A stretch of 32,571 nt of DNA from positions 1 through 32,571 of the forward strand of contig JAIORG010000020.1 of NCBI GenBank assembly GCA_021108255.1, in the 5' to 3' direction. The position numbers were made by a program, and so were the translations under genes. The DNA comes from Anaerolineales bacterium (GTDB lineage: Bacteria; Chloroflexota; Anaerolineae; Anaerolineales; UBA11858). The notes beneath the pieces were generated by a model. It ran no database searches, was not told the origin of the DNA, and saw nothing but the letters and a program-made list of their open reading frames with translations. Shown piece after piece: positions 25,749-32,571 of this stretch. Position 1 is the stretch's first letter. Every line of letters begins with the position of its first letter.

Positions 25749-26927
25749 TTATTCCCCATATGTGGAGTTAGCGTACGCTCTCCTGCGCATGAAGGCAGGC
25801 ACATCCAGCGGATCCCTGCCCATTTCAAAACGCTGGGGGGATTCCTCTTCCTCGTTGATCACTTCTTTAACTATCTTCCTGGTGATCGGCTCAGGAATTA
25901 CTCTTTCCTCTCTGGAGAAGGAAGAAAAGACATCCTCAAATGTAGTAGCTCCCAAACCAGTGACAATCAGATTCACCTGGACCTTTCCCTGGAATCTCTC
26001 GTTCTGGGTTGCGCCAAATATCAATTCCGCATCGGGAGGAATTTGCTCCTGCAGATAATTCAGCGCCTGTCCAATATCAGATAAGGTTAAATCCGCTCCG
26101 GAAGTGAAATTGACAATTAATCCGGAGGCATTGACCAGTGAAACATCTTCCAGCAGCGGATGGTAGAGAGCTTGTTTGACCGCATTGATTGCTTTTCCTT
26201 CGCCTGAAGCCTCCCCAATACTCATCAACGCACCCCCGCCTAATTCCATCATACGCTGAATATGGGCAAAGTCGACATTGATAATACCGGGTTCGGTAAT
26301 CAATTCGGTAATGCTCTGCACAGCCTGTCGCAGCACGTCATCTGCCAGGTGAAATGCTTCTGACAGAGTGGCTTTCTCTGAAACCGTTTGCAGCAACCTT
26401 TCATTGGGGATAGTGATTAATGTATTGACATGCGGCTGAAGTTTTAATAAACCTTCAGCGGCATTCCTCTGGCGTCCACCAACCTCAAAAGCAAAGGGTT
26501 TGGTAACCACAGCAATGGTGGCAATCCCCATATCTTGAGCGATCTGAGCTGCCACAGGAACGGATCCGGTCCCTGTACCACCGCCCATGCCAGCAGTCAG
26601 AAATACCATATCTGCTCCTTCTAAAGCCAGAGCGATATCACTTTTGCTTTCCAGGGCAGCCTCTTCGCCAACCCGGGGATCTCCCCCGGCGCCTAAACCG
26701 CGGGTCAACTTGGGTCCCAGTTGCAGTTTAACCGCTGCCTGGCTGAAAGCCATGGCTTGCCGGTCAGTATTGGCAATAATAAATTCCACCCCGGATAAAC
26801 CAAAATGGATCATGCGGTCAACCGCATTGCTGCCTCCACCGCCCAGTCCCATCACTTTGATAACAGGGATATAAGGAGGATCTTCCCAATCTCTTAATCG
26901 CTGATCATATACTTGCTCGTTAAACAT
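25749..26927 (-). CDS. ftsZ: cell-division protein FtsZ with altered T7 loop
   Basis: This 392-residue tubulin-like GTPase forms the division ring. The GTP-binding half is intact: [12 protein letters not shown] at 25-36, NTDRQAM at 53-59 and the signature GGGTGTG at 115-121. The C-terminal tail ends with [12 protein letters not shown], matching the conserved peptide that binds FtsA/ZipA-type partners. The T7 loop, which completes the GTPase site of the neighbouring subunit, reads NVDFAHIQ (217-224): Asp219 is kept, but the second catalytic Asp (E. coli Asp212) is His222. AGGAG lies upstream of the ATG. It is followed by two small coupled genes rather than a wall-synthesis cluster. Confidence 0.94.
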   Translation of the reverse strand: MFNEQVYDQRLRDWEDPPYIPVIKVMGLGGGGSNAVDRMIHFGLSGVEFIIANTDRQAMAFSQAAVKLQLGPKLTRGLGAGGDPRVGEEAALESKSDIALALEGADMVFLTAGMGGGTGTGSVPVAAQIAQDMGIATIAVVTKPFAFEVGGRQRNAAEGLLKLQPHVNTLITIPNERLLQTVSEKATLSEAFHLADDVLRQAVQSITELITEPGIINVDFAHIQRMMELGGGALMSIGEASGEGKAINAVKQALYHPLLEDVSLVNASGLIVNFTSGADLTLSDIGQALNYLQEQIPPDAELIFGATQNERFQGKVQVNLIVTGLGATTFEDVFSSFSREERVIPEPITRKIVKEVINEEEESPQRFEMGRDPLDVPAFMRRRAYANSTYGE

Positions 26928-26988
26928 AGTGATTACTCCTCTGACTCGAACCGGGTTATCCCGGTGGGCCGCTGAATACAGGTTTCAG

Positions 26989-28227
26989 TTATATCGCTGC
27001 TAATAATGATGCAATTTTTGTACCATCTCCATCAATTCTCCTCACCATACAACCTTGATTTCGGAGTAAGGAGAGATCGTCTTCTGAAAAGTGTTCTTCT
27101 CCGCCCAGGACAGTGACCTGGTCAGCCTGCACGGCTTCATTCAATGAGAATCCGATAGTGGGTTGATGCCGCTTAATAAATCCCCGGGTGACATTCAAGT
27201 GCCAATCGGCAATCCCCCACTCAAAGGTCGGGAGCAGTAAATAATGGGAAAAGCGGAATTCTTCAGGGGATTTTTCAACGGTTTTTGCTTCCGCATTTAG
27301 AAAATGGTTCACAATAGGCTTAGGCGTCCCATCTTCTTGATACCAGCTGTGTTTCCCAGCGCAGCAGCTCTCTTCTGCAGCCAGCACCAGGAATGCCCCG
27401 CCGATAACCTGTTCAGGTAGAGGGTCCAAACCTTCCACTTCCTGCCTGGAAATCAGCTTGGCGCCATCCAATAAAAGTTGATTCAGATCCTGGCCTTCCG
27501 CTGCCGGACCACTAACACCCAGAAGCAGCAGGGGTAATTTCTTTTCCAGGATTGCTTCTGATAAGATTAAGTACCACTCAGCGATACGGAATCCGCGCTG
27601 ATCTTCCGAACTCTCAGGGGTGGAATAAGGCTGCGCTTCAGGCCAGCTTTCCGGTCCACCGCCTCCCCAGGACAAGGGATTTTCATTCAAAGGGGCATAG
27701 GCACTGAGTATCAAACGTTCCAGCAAGGGAGCAGATGCCCGGCGTTTAATTCCATCCAGGGAACCCCGGAGGAAAATCGTATCCCAGTAATCTCCTCCTG
27801 GTTCCAGGGGAGGAAATACCGGCACCAACCCCACCATCACCGCAGCTTCAGCCAGGGGAAGAAAGCCATCCAGGAAACGCTCGGTCAGATCTGATTGCGC
27901 CCAGGACTCGGATCCCCAGTTTTCCTGCATATTGGGCCGATCAAATAAAATGGTGTATTTAACACCCCATTTTTGATAAGTTTCAAACAATAACATCATT
28001 TCTTCCACTGCTGGCAGCTTTTCAGAATTGAGTTGAAAGTGAAGGACTGGAGTAATTTTCTCCCTTTTTAAAGTGGTGATAAAGTGTTCCGGGATTGCCC
28101 GACAGGTAGGCGCAGGCAGCACTACCCAGGATGCGCCCAGCGATTTTAATCTGGGCAGCCAGAGATTAAGATCCTTCTCTGAATAATGATCGCTATCTAG
28201 CCAATAGTGAAAACCAACTTTTTCCAT
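26989..28227 (-). CDS. predicted TIM-barrel protein, glycosidase-like, unknown function
   Basis: This 412-residue protein lacks a signal peptide. Residues 1-340 look like a TIM barrel related to glycoside hydrolases: WLPRLKSLGASWVVLPAP, KREKITPVLHFQL, WGVKYTILFDRPNMQENW, AEAAVMVGLVPVFPPLEPGGDYWDT and LERLILSAYAPLNENPLSWGGGG alternate strands and helices. The last 80 residues (from about 330) form a smaller alpha/beta part. Catalytic acids cannot be assigned with confidence. It lies 61 bp upstream of ftsZ on the same strand, with a small ACCGGG/CCCGGT hairpin in the gap, so partial co-transcription is possible. Confidence 0.6.
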   Translation of the reverse strand: MEKVGFHYWLDSDHYSEKDLNLWLPRLKSLGASWVVLPAPTCRAIPEHFITTLKREKITPVLHFQLNSEKLPAVEEMMLLFETYQKWGVKYTILFDRPNMQENWGSESWAQSDLTERFLDGFLPLAEAAVMVGLVPVFPPLEPGGDYWDTIFLRGSLDGIKRRASAPLLERLILSAYAPLNENPLSWGGGGPESWPEAQPYSTPESSEDQRGFRIAEWYLILSEAILEKKLPLLLLGVSGPAAEGQDLNQLLLDGAKLISRQEVEGLDPLPEQVIGGAFLVLAAEESCCAGKHSWYQEDGTPKPIVNHFLNAEAKTVEKSPEEFRFSHYLLLPTFEWGIADWHLNVTRGFIKRHQPTIGFSLNEAVQADQVTVLGGEEHFSEDDLSLLRNQGCMVRRIDGDGTKIASLLAAI

Positions 28228-28363
28228 AGTTTTTCTCTTCTTTCCAGGATTATTTCAGGATACTCCCTAAAAGTGCAAGGTTTATGCCAGCAGAGGGTTG
28301 GTTCAGGAAAACAGCCTATCCTGCGTCCCTGGGAAAAAAGGTTCTGGTGCTATAATGCGGAGC

Positions 28364-29269
28364 ATGAAGAAAATCCTCATCACCGGCGCGACGGGATTTA
28401 TCGGAAAAGCCCTTACCCGGCACCTCTCGGAAACGGAGTACCAGGTCCGGGTGCTGATCCATCCTTCCCGAAAATCCCCGGATTTGCCAAAAGGGATCCC
28501 GGTCGAAGCGGCAGTATCAGGGTTAAACGATCTACGCGGCCTGCGGGCCGCCATGGTTGATGTGGATATTGTTTACCACCTGGCCAGCCAGGAAGCTCTC
28601 GGCGCGAGAGGCAACCTGCTGGAAACGGATATCCAGGGCACAAAAAATTTAGTAGCAGCTGCCCAGGATGCGGATGTAGACCGTTTCTTTTTCATCAGCC
28701 ATCTCGGCGCGGATCGGGCGTCGGCTTATCCAACCATGACCGCCAAAGCCATCGCCGAGGATCACATTCAAAAAAGCAGCCTGGATTACACTATTCTGCG
28801 GTCGGGAATCGTATATGGGGCCAATGACCGTTTCACCACTAACCTGGCCCGGCTGATCCGCTCTATTCCCCTGGTATTCCCCCTGCCCGGCCAGGGAGAC
28901 ACGCTGCTGCAGCCATTGTGGATCGAAGATCTGGCCAACATCCTGCTCTGGTCGCTGGATAACGATGACAACCGCCGGAAAACCTATAAAATTGGCGGCC
29001 CGGAGCAGCTCAGCTTCCGGGATATTGTTATCAGCATACTGGATGTGATGGGAATTAATCGTCGTTTGGTCCCGGTCAGCATTCCCTTAATTCGTGGTGG
29101 GACCGTGTTTGCAGATTACCTATCGCTGAATATCCCCACCAATATCTTCTGGCTGGATTACCTGGCGACCAATCGCACCTGCTCCCTGAATACATTGCCC
29201 CATGTTTTTAACCTGCTTCCCAGCCATTTTTCCAAGCGGCTGGAATACTTAAATCTTAACGATAAATAG
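28364..29269 (+). CDS. NAD(P)-binding SDR protein, NDUFA9/atypical epimerase-like
   Basis: This 301-residue protein has a Rossmann fold with GATGFIGK at the very N-terminus, a second strand YQVRVLIHPSRKS with Arg residues suited to NADP, DIVYHLAS, and KAIAEDHIQKSSLDYTILRSGIVYG. The usual YxxxK pair of classic epimerases is not evident, which fits the atypical NDUFA9/NmrA-like branch. The substrate is unknown. The start is uncertain: a TATAAT at 28350-28355 overlaps an in-frame ATG (28355), so the ATG at 28364 may be used on a nearly leaderless message. The cyclase-family gene follows 36 bp downstream. Confidence 0.8.
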   Translation: MKKILITGATGFIGKALTRHLSETEYQVRVLIHPSRKSPDLPKGIPVEAAVSGLNDLRGLRAAMVDVDIVYHLASQEALGARGNLLETDIQGTKNLVAAAQDADVDRFFFISHLGADRASAYPTMTAKAIAEDHIQKSSLDYTILRSGIVYGANDRFTTNLARLIRSIPLVFPLPGQGDTLLQPLWIEDLANILLWSLDNDDNRRKTYKIGGPEQLSFRDIVISILDVMGINRRLVPVSIPLIRGGTVFADYLSLNIPTNIFWLDYLATNRTCSLNTLPHVFNLLPSHFSKRLEYLNLNDK

Positions 29270-29305
29270 AATCAGGACATCCCCATAACCCCAAGGTTAA
29301 AGCCC

Positions 29306-29935
29306 ATGACTCTTTATGACATTTCCCTCACCTACACTGAAGATCTGCCAACTTGGCCAGGCGATCCAACCATCCAGCTTAAGCAAATCAGCAGCATAGA
29401 AGATGGAGAAATGGCCAATGTGACTCATTTGTCGATGTGCGCCCACAGCGGTACACACGTGGATGCCCCGGATCATTTTTTAGGGAATGGAAAAACAGTA
29501 GAGAGCATCCCTTTGGAATTGATGGTTGGTCCGGCAGCAGTGGTTGAGATCCGCGCCGAAGGGACCATCACCGCCGCTGATTTAATATCGGCCCAGATAC
29601 CGGCGGGAACAAAGAGAATCCTGCTCAAGACTGCCAATTCGGAGGTCTGGGCAGCCGGGAACATGGTATTCCAGGAAGATTTTATCGCTCCTGATGGGGA
29701 AGCGGCAAAGTACCTGGTAAAGCTGGGGGTAAAAGTTATCGGAGTGGATTATCTCTCGGTAGCGCCATTTACAGATCCGGAACCCACTCATAAAATCTTG
29801 CTGAAAGCGGGGGTGTTAATCATTGAAGGGTTGGATCTTTCCGGGGTAGAGCCCGGTGAGTATACTCTGTACTGTCTTCCGTTAAAGATTGGCGGAGCGG
29901 ACGGCGCCCCGGCCCGGGTATTGTTGATGGATTGA
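29306..29935 (+). CDS. cyclase-family (kynurenine formamidase-like) metal hydrolase
   Basis: This 209-residue protein belongs to the cyclase/KynB-like family of metal-dependent hydrolases. It carries the family signature HSGTHVDAPDHF (His47, His51, Asp53, His57) that binds zinc or manganese, preceded by LPTWPGDP, and GVDYLSVAP with a following Thr-His pair (EPTHKILL). Length matches the family. Natural substrates range from N-formylkynurenine to cyclic amides or isatin; no tryptophan-degradation genes are nearby, so the substrate is left open. It is probably co-transcribed with the SDR gene upstream. Confidence 0.87.
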   Translation: MTLYDISLTYTEDLPTWPGDPTIQLKQISSIEDGEMANVTHLSMCAHSGTHVDAPDHFLGNGKTVESIPLELMVGPAAVVEIRAEGTITAADLISAQIPAGTKRILLKTANSEVWAAGNMVFQEDFIAPDGEAAKYLVKLGVKVIGVDYLSVAPFTDPEPTHKILLKAGVLIIEGLDLSGVEPGEYTLYCLPLKIGGADGAPARVLLMD

Positions 29936-30011
29936 TCCAATTGAAATTTGACCTGCTGGGGATCGAATAGAACCTGGAATAATTTATTATCCAGCGTTAG
30001 TGAAAGATTTC

Positions 30012-30040
30012 TTGTCAACAGGGGTTGGGGATGCTATAAT
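30012..30040 (+). promoter_or_regulatory. promoter of the tRNA-Val gene
   Basis: TTGTCA (30012-30017), a 17-base spacer and a perfect TATAAT (30035-30040) end 14 bases before the mature tRNA 5' end. Confidence 0.8.
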
Positions 30041-30054
30041 TTCGCCTACAAAAC

Positions 30055-30128
<74 letters not shown>

Positions 30129-30132
30129 CAAG

Positions 30133-30163
30133 AATCCGCTCTTTATTACAAGGAGCGGATTTT
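30133..30163 (+). terminator. terminator of the tRNA-Val gene
   Basis: AATCCGCTC (30133-30141) pairs with GAGCGGATT (30153-30161) over nine bases, followed by a short T run. Confidence 0.75.
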
Positions 30164-30269
30164 CCTTACCAAAGTTCTTAATGTTATACTTCAAAACAGA
30201 CCGATATCACATCATCGAGAAAAACTTTCCAACATACAAAATAGCTTTTAAGCACTATGGATTTTAGAG

Positions 30270-31103
30270 ATGAAATTTCAGCGAAAAGTAAAAACGGCAA
30301 TTAAAATATTAATCAATAACGGCATAATTGAATTATTCAATTCAATGAAAGGATTTGTGAGCAATAGGGTTGGAGGGTATCGACCAGATGAAGCAATGAT
30401 CGCTTTCAAAGCATTAATGGTTGATGCAGATACTGGGGTAATGATTGATGTTGGCGCACATTATGGGAAAACATTGGCTAAATTTGCAGAAAATAATTGG
30501 CAAGTGTTTGCATTTGAACCAGATTCTAAAAACCGCGAAAGGCTTATTTGGTCATACGGTGATCTTGAAAATGTAGTAATCGATCATCGAGCAGTATCAG
30601 ATCGGAATCAAGATAAAGCCACTATATATAGGAGCAGCATATCCACCGGGTTCAGCAGCCTTTCACCTCTCCATTCAAGTCATCAACCTGGAAATGAGGT
30701 GTCAGTAATTACCTTAGAGACTTTTTTTATAGAGCAGGGATTATACGAAAAAGAAGTAAGCTTTATTAAGATTGATACGGAAGGATACGATCTCCACGTT
30801 CTTAAAGGTATTCCTTGGACCAAAGTATCACCAAAGTTGATATTATGTGAATTTGGAGATATTAAAACTTCCACACTTGGGTATACTTTTCACGATTTGG
30901 CTAATTATCTTATTGACCAGGGCTATAAACTTATTGTTTCAGAATGGTATCCATTAAAGGATTACGGTATCCCGGCCGACTGGATCCGTTTTTGCACCTA
31001 TCCTTGCAAACTGAAATATCCAAAATCTTGGGGAAATATCTTTGCAACAAATGATGCTAATCTCTATCAATCTTTGTTGGAGATATGCATTATTAATCAC
31101 TGA
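30270..31103 (+). CDS. FkbM-family SAM-dependent methyltransferase
   Basis: This 277-residue protein is a class I methyltransferase of the FkbM type, which O-methylates sugars or glycolipids in surface polysaccharides and natural products. Motif I is MIDVGAHYGK (58-67), followed by VFAFEPDSKNRERL, a central AVSDRNQDKATIY, and the family hallmark FIKIDTEGYDLHVLKGI near 164-180. The ATG at 30270 lacks a strong ribosome-binding site. The gene is visibly richer in A+T than the surroundings and sits between the tRNA-Val gene and a duplicated tRNA 3' end, next to a broken polysaccharide-polymerase fragment, which points to horizontal acquisition. Confidence 0.88.
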   Translation: MKFQRKVKTAIKILINNGIIELFNSMKGFVSNRVGGYRPDEAMIAFKALMVDADTGVMIDVGAHYGKTLAKFAENNWQVFAFEPDSKNRERLIWSYGDLENVVIDHRAVSDRNQDKATIYRSSISTGFSSLSPLHSSHQPGNEVSVITLETFFIEQGLYEKEVSFIKIDTEGYDLHVLKGIPWTKVSPKLILCEFGDIKTSTLGYTFHDLANYLIDQGYKLIVSEWYPLKDYGIPADWIRFCTYPCKLKYPKSWGNIFATNDANLYQSLLEICIINH

Positions 31104-31149
31104 TGGTAAAAATATTACATCGTAAAAAATATCAGAAGCTAAATGTTAA

Positions 31150-31581
31150 AGTGGTGGTCCAATATATTCCGATTTGGAATATAGATACCCCGTGCAAAAA
31201 GGAAATCAAATTTCCAAGATAGAATGGCTCAAATAGCGGCTAGACCTCAATCGGGCAACTTTGTTGCTTGGTTTGTATGGACCAACGATCTCGGGAGTTG
31301 TTCAAACTTATCATCATCTCTTTGAGTCCTATGTCAATAAAAACTTCATTGGGCTGCACTCATTCATATTACAGTCAATTTTTGATATAGGATATGTTGG
31401 ACTACTGTTGGCCTTGATAATGATATTTTCAATGATCAAAGCCGCGGCAAAAATTCTTCAAACCACAGACAATAAAACTGAACCAATGATGGCTATTGGC
31501 CTTTTGATATATGCTTTACTGTTAGGTAGTGTTTCCGTAATTCCTGGTATTTATATCCACGAACTTTTCTATTTCTCTTGA
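31150..31581 (+). pseudogene. C-terminal remnant of an O-antigen ligase/polymerase-like membrane protein
   Basis: From 31261 an open frame encodes about 106 residues with two hydrophobic spans and the pattern LHSFILQSIFDIGYVGLLLALIMIFSMI, which resembles the periplasmic loop and last spans of O-antigen ligases/Wzy-type polymerases. Reading the same frame upstream gives QISKIEWLK, an in-frame TAG at 31234-31236, then RLDLNRATLLLG, a continuous family-like stretch interrupted by that stop; frame is lost completely by about 31147. The N-terminal two thirds expected for this family are absent. It is best seen as a decayed gene in the A+T-rich insert. The family assignment is moderate only. Confidence 0.45.
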
Positions 31582-31681
31582 TCTGTATTTCTCTGATTTA
31601 GATTTCTCGTGAGTTAATGATCCATATAATTTATTCAATTCATTCATGGATATATTTAATTTATTAGACTCCATATTAGCC

Positions 31682-31709
31682 GGTTCGATTCAAGTCCATT
31701 CGCGCTCAC
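31682..31709 (+). other. duplicated tRNA-Val 3' end, probable att remnant
   Basis: AGTCCATTCGCGCTCAC (31693-31709) matches the tRNA-Val 3' end (30113-30129) at all but one base and in the same orientation, 1580 bp away. GGTTCGA of the T loop is also present just upstream (31682-31688), separated by a few extra bases. This is the expected scar of an element integrated into the 3' end of the tRNA gene. Confidence 0.65.
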
Positions 31710-31710
31710 C

Positions 31711-31998
31711 TTCATAGACAACGCTCTCTTTGCACTGCAGAGGAGTATTTTTTCTTCCCTGGGTGGGAGCTGTTCGATCTACCTTTGCCTGCCTCCGCTC
31801 TTCTCCTTGTTCCGACAGCTCTATCTGGTGTTTAAAAAAATTCACTTCTATCAGGATTGTTAATTCAACGCCAGCCAATCCTCTAGTACAATACAATAAA
31901 TTCCATCGGGATAGCTGTATCTTTCTGCAGCATCCCCTATCTCATCACTATTTAACTTCCCGGAAAATCCCCCACAGGTAATCCGCAAGGAGCAACTC
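31711..31998 (+). other. non-coding stretch before the lipoprotein gene
   Basis: Within the 417-bp gap from 31582 to 31998, I see only the tRNA remnant, pyrimidine-rich sequence and two overlapping TACAAT-like boxes at 31887-31897 that could be a -10, without a well-spaced -35. No convincing gene is visible on either strand. Confidence 0.4.
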
Positions 31999-32571
31999 AT
32001 GGCAAACAATTCTCCCCACCTCCTTACCCATCGAACACGATTCCTGTTGGTCCTCATCGTCGGGCTGACCCTGGCTGTGTCGTTTTCTGGATGCAGCGCC
32101 GAAAATCAGCTACAGGCAACAGCCACTCCCTCGGCGACCCCAACGAATACCCCCACTCCCACCCCAACGAACACCCCCACTCCCACCCCAACGCCCACAC
32201 CCGTCCCCCCGCCCCAGGGTGAGTGGTCGCAGTACTGGGACAGGAACCAGATGTACGACCTTGTGATCGACAGAGAGGGCTACCTGTGGGGTCGCGGCTA
32301 TGGGACGATCATCCGCTGGAATACCCGGGAGGGCACCTATCAGGAATTTGGCACCGCCCAGGGACTGCCTGCTAATTTTGCCAATAAAATCTTCCTGGGG
32401 CCATCCGGCGAAGTCTGGTTGTATTTCCGGGATCAAGGGCTGTACCAATTCGATGACCCGGATTGGATCTCTCACATCAAAGAGGGGGAGATCGAGGGCT
32501 TCCGGCTGGACGCCACCGCACTGGGACCAGACGGAACCCTTTGGGTCTGCACGGAAGAGAGTCTCTCACGT
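31999..32571 (+). CDS. lipoprotein with Thr/Pro linker and beta-propeller-like domain (5' part)
   Basis: An open frame runs 191 codons from an ATG with AAGGAG six bases upstream to the window end, so the gene is incomplete here. A signal peptide (HRTRFLLVLIVGLTLAVSFSGC) ends with a lipobox Cys32. A Thr/Pro repeat linker (about residues 41-73) leads to a domain with recurring units such as DREGYLWGRGYGTIIRWN, GPSGEVWLYFRDQGLYQF and GPDGTLWVCTEESLS. This spacing is like the two-component-regulator or NHL-type beta-propeller. It would be a lipid-anchored extracellular sensor or binding protein. It lies directly after the tRNA-remnant island. Confidence 0.8.
   Translation, partial: MANNSPHLLTHRTRFLLVLIVGLTLAVSFSGCSAENQLQATATPSATPTNTPTPTPTNTPTPTPTPTPVPPPQGEWSQYWDRNQMYDLVIDREGYLWGRGYGTIIRWNTREGTYQEFGTAQGLPANFANKIFLGPSGEVWLYFRDQGLYQFDDPDWISHIKEGEIEGFRLDATALGPDGTLWVCTEESLSR
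32137..32202 (+). repeat. 24-bp tandem repeat encoding the Thr/Pro linker
   Basis: Two 24-bp units (32137-32160 and 32161-32184) differ at one base (GAATAC versus GAACAC), and a partial third follows to 32202. They encode TPTNTPTP-type repeats in the lipoprotein linker. Such repeats can change copy number by slippage. Confidence 0.75.

Noticed and set aside
31690-31896. Small minus-strand open frame after the tRNA remnant
   Set aside because: It has no ribosome-binding site, no recognisable motif, and covers the att-like remnant.
32110-32475. Minus-strand open frame encoding a Gly/Trp/Arg-rich tail
   Set aside because: It is the complement of the Thr/Pro repeat and propeller codons of the lipoprotein gene, which has a signal peptide, lipobox and ribosome-binding site.

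Overview
This window looks like a chromosomal segment of a member of the Chloroflexota, most probably an Anaerolineae-type bacterium. That placement is an inference from gene content and style: a pth-mfd pair, FtsZ away from a division-wall cluster, a mevalonate-pathway decarboxylase, a stand-alone Roadblock protein, zinc-ribbon and HEAT proteins with acidic tails, and Thr/Pro-linker lipoproteins. No rRNA or other direct taxonomic marker is present. Most of the window is ordinary housekeeping sequence; the two ends are accessory.

Left accessory end (1-6423, all genes on +). Three 22-bp tandem repeats resembling an insertion-sequence end precede a two-gene module: a winged-helix regulator overlapping a small nucleotidyltransferase. 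A consensus promoter drives it, and a perfect 44-bp palindrome starts at the predicted transcription start. Next come a P-loop kinase-like gene between two copies of a 15-bp repeat, an ABC-2 exporter pair, a DUF89 phosphatase-like protein, a lipoprotein esterase and a small A+T-rich membrane protein. The last three lie between two copies of a 41-bp hairpin repeat.

Core (6424-29935). On the minus strand are an MsbA-type ABC exporter, then an information-maintenance block (secreted anchored protein, pth, mfd, S1-domain protein with its own strong promoter). A repeat-rich gap of about 0.5 kb follows. On + are Roadblock/LC7, pyrG and eno, ending at a terminator shared with a convergent zinc-ribbon membrane protein. 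Then radC (+) converges with a long minus-strand run reading ftsZ and two small genes, then a separate unit of LCP-like anchor, mevalonate-type decarboxylase, site-2 protease, HEAT protein, anchored MA-type metallopeptidase and acylphosphatase. A TIM-barrel-like protein lies just upstream of ftsZ. An NDUFA9-like SDR and a cyclase-family hydrolase follow on +.

Right accessory end (29936-32571). An intact tRNA-Val(CAC) gene with promoter and terminator is followed by an A+T-rich insert (FkbM methyltransferase and a broken O-antigen ligase/polymerase fragment). The insert is closed by a second, degenerate copy of the tRNA 3' end, which is the layout of a decayed tRNA-targeted island. The window ends inside a lipoprotein with a beta-propeller-like domain.

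The best candidates for new biology are the palindrome-controlled regulator/nucleotidyltransferase pair, an FtsZ with His in place of a catalytic T7-loop Asp, and the mini-island at tRNA-Val.
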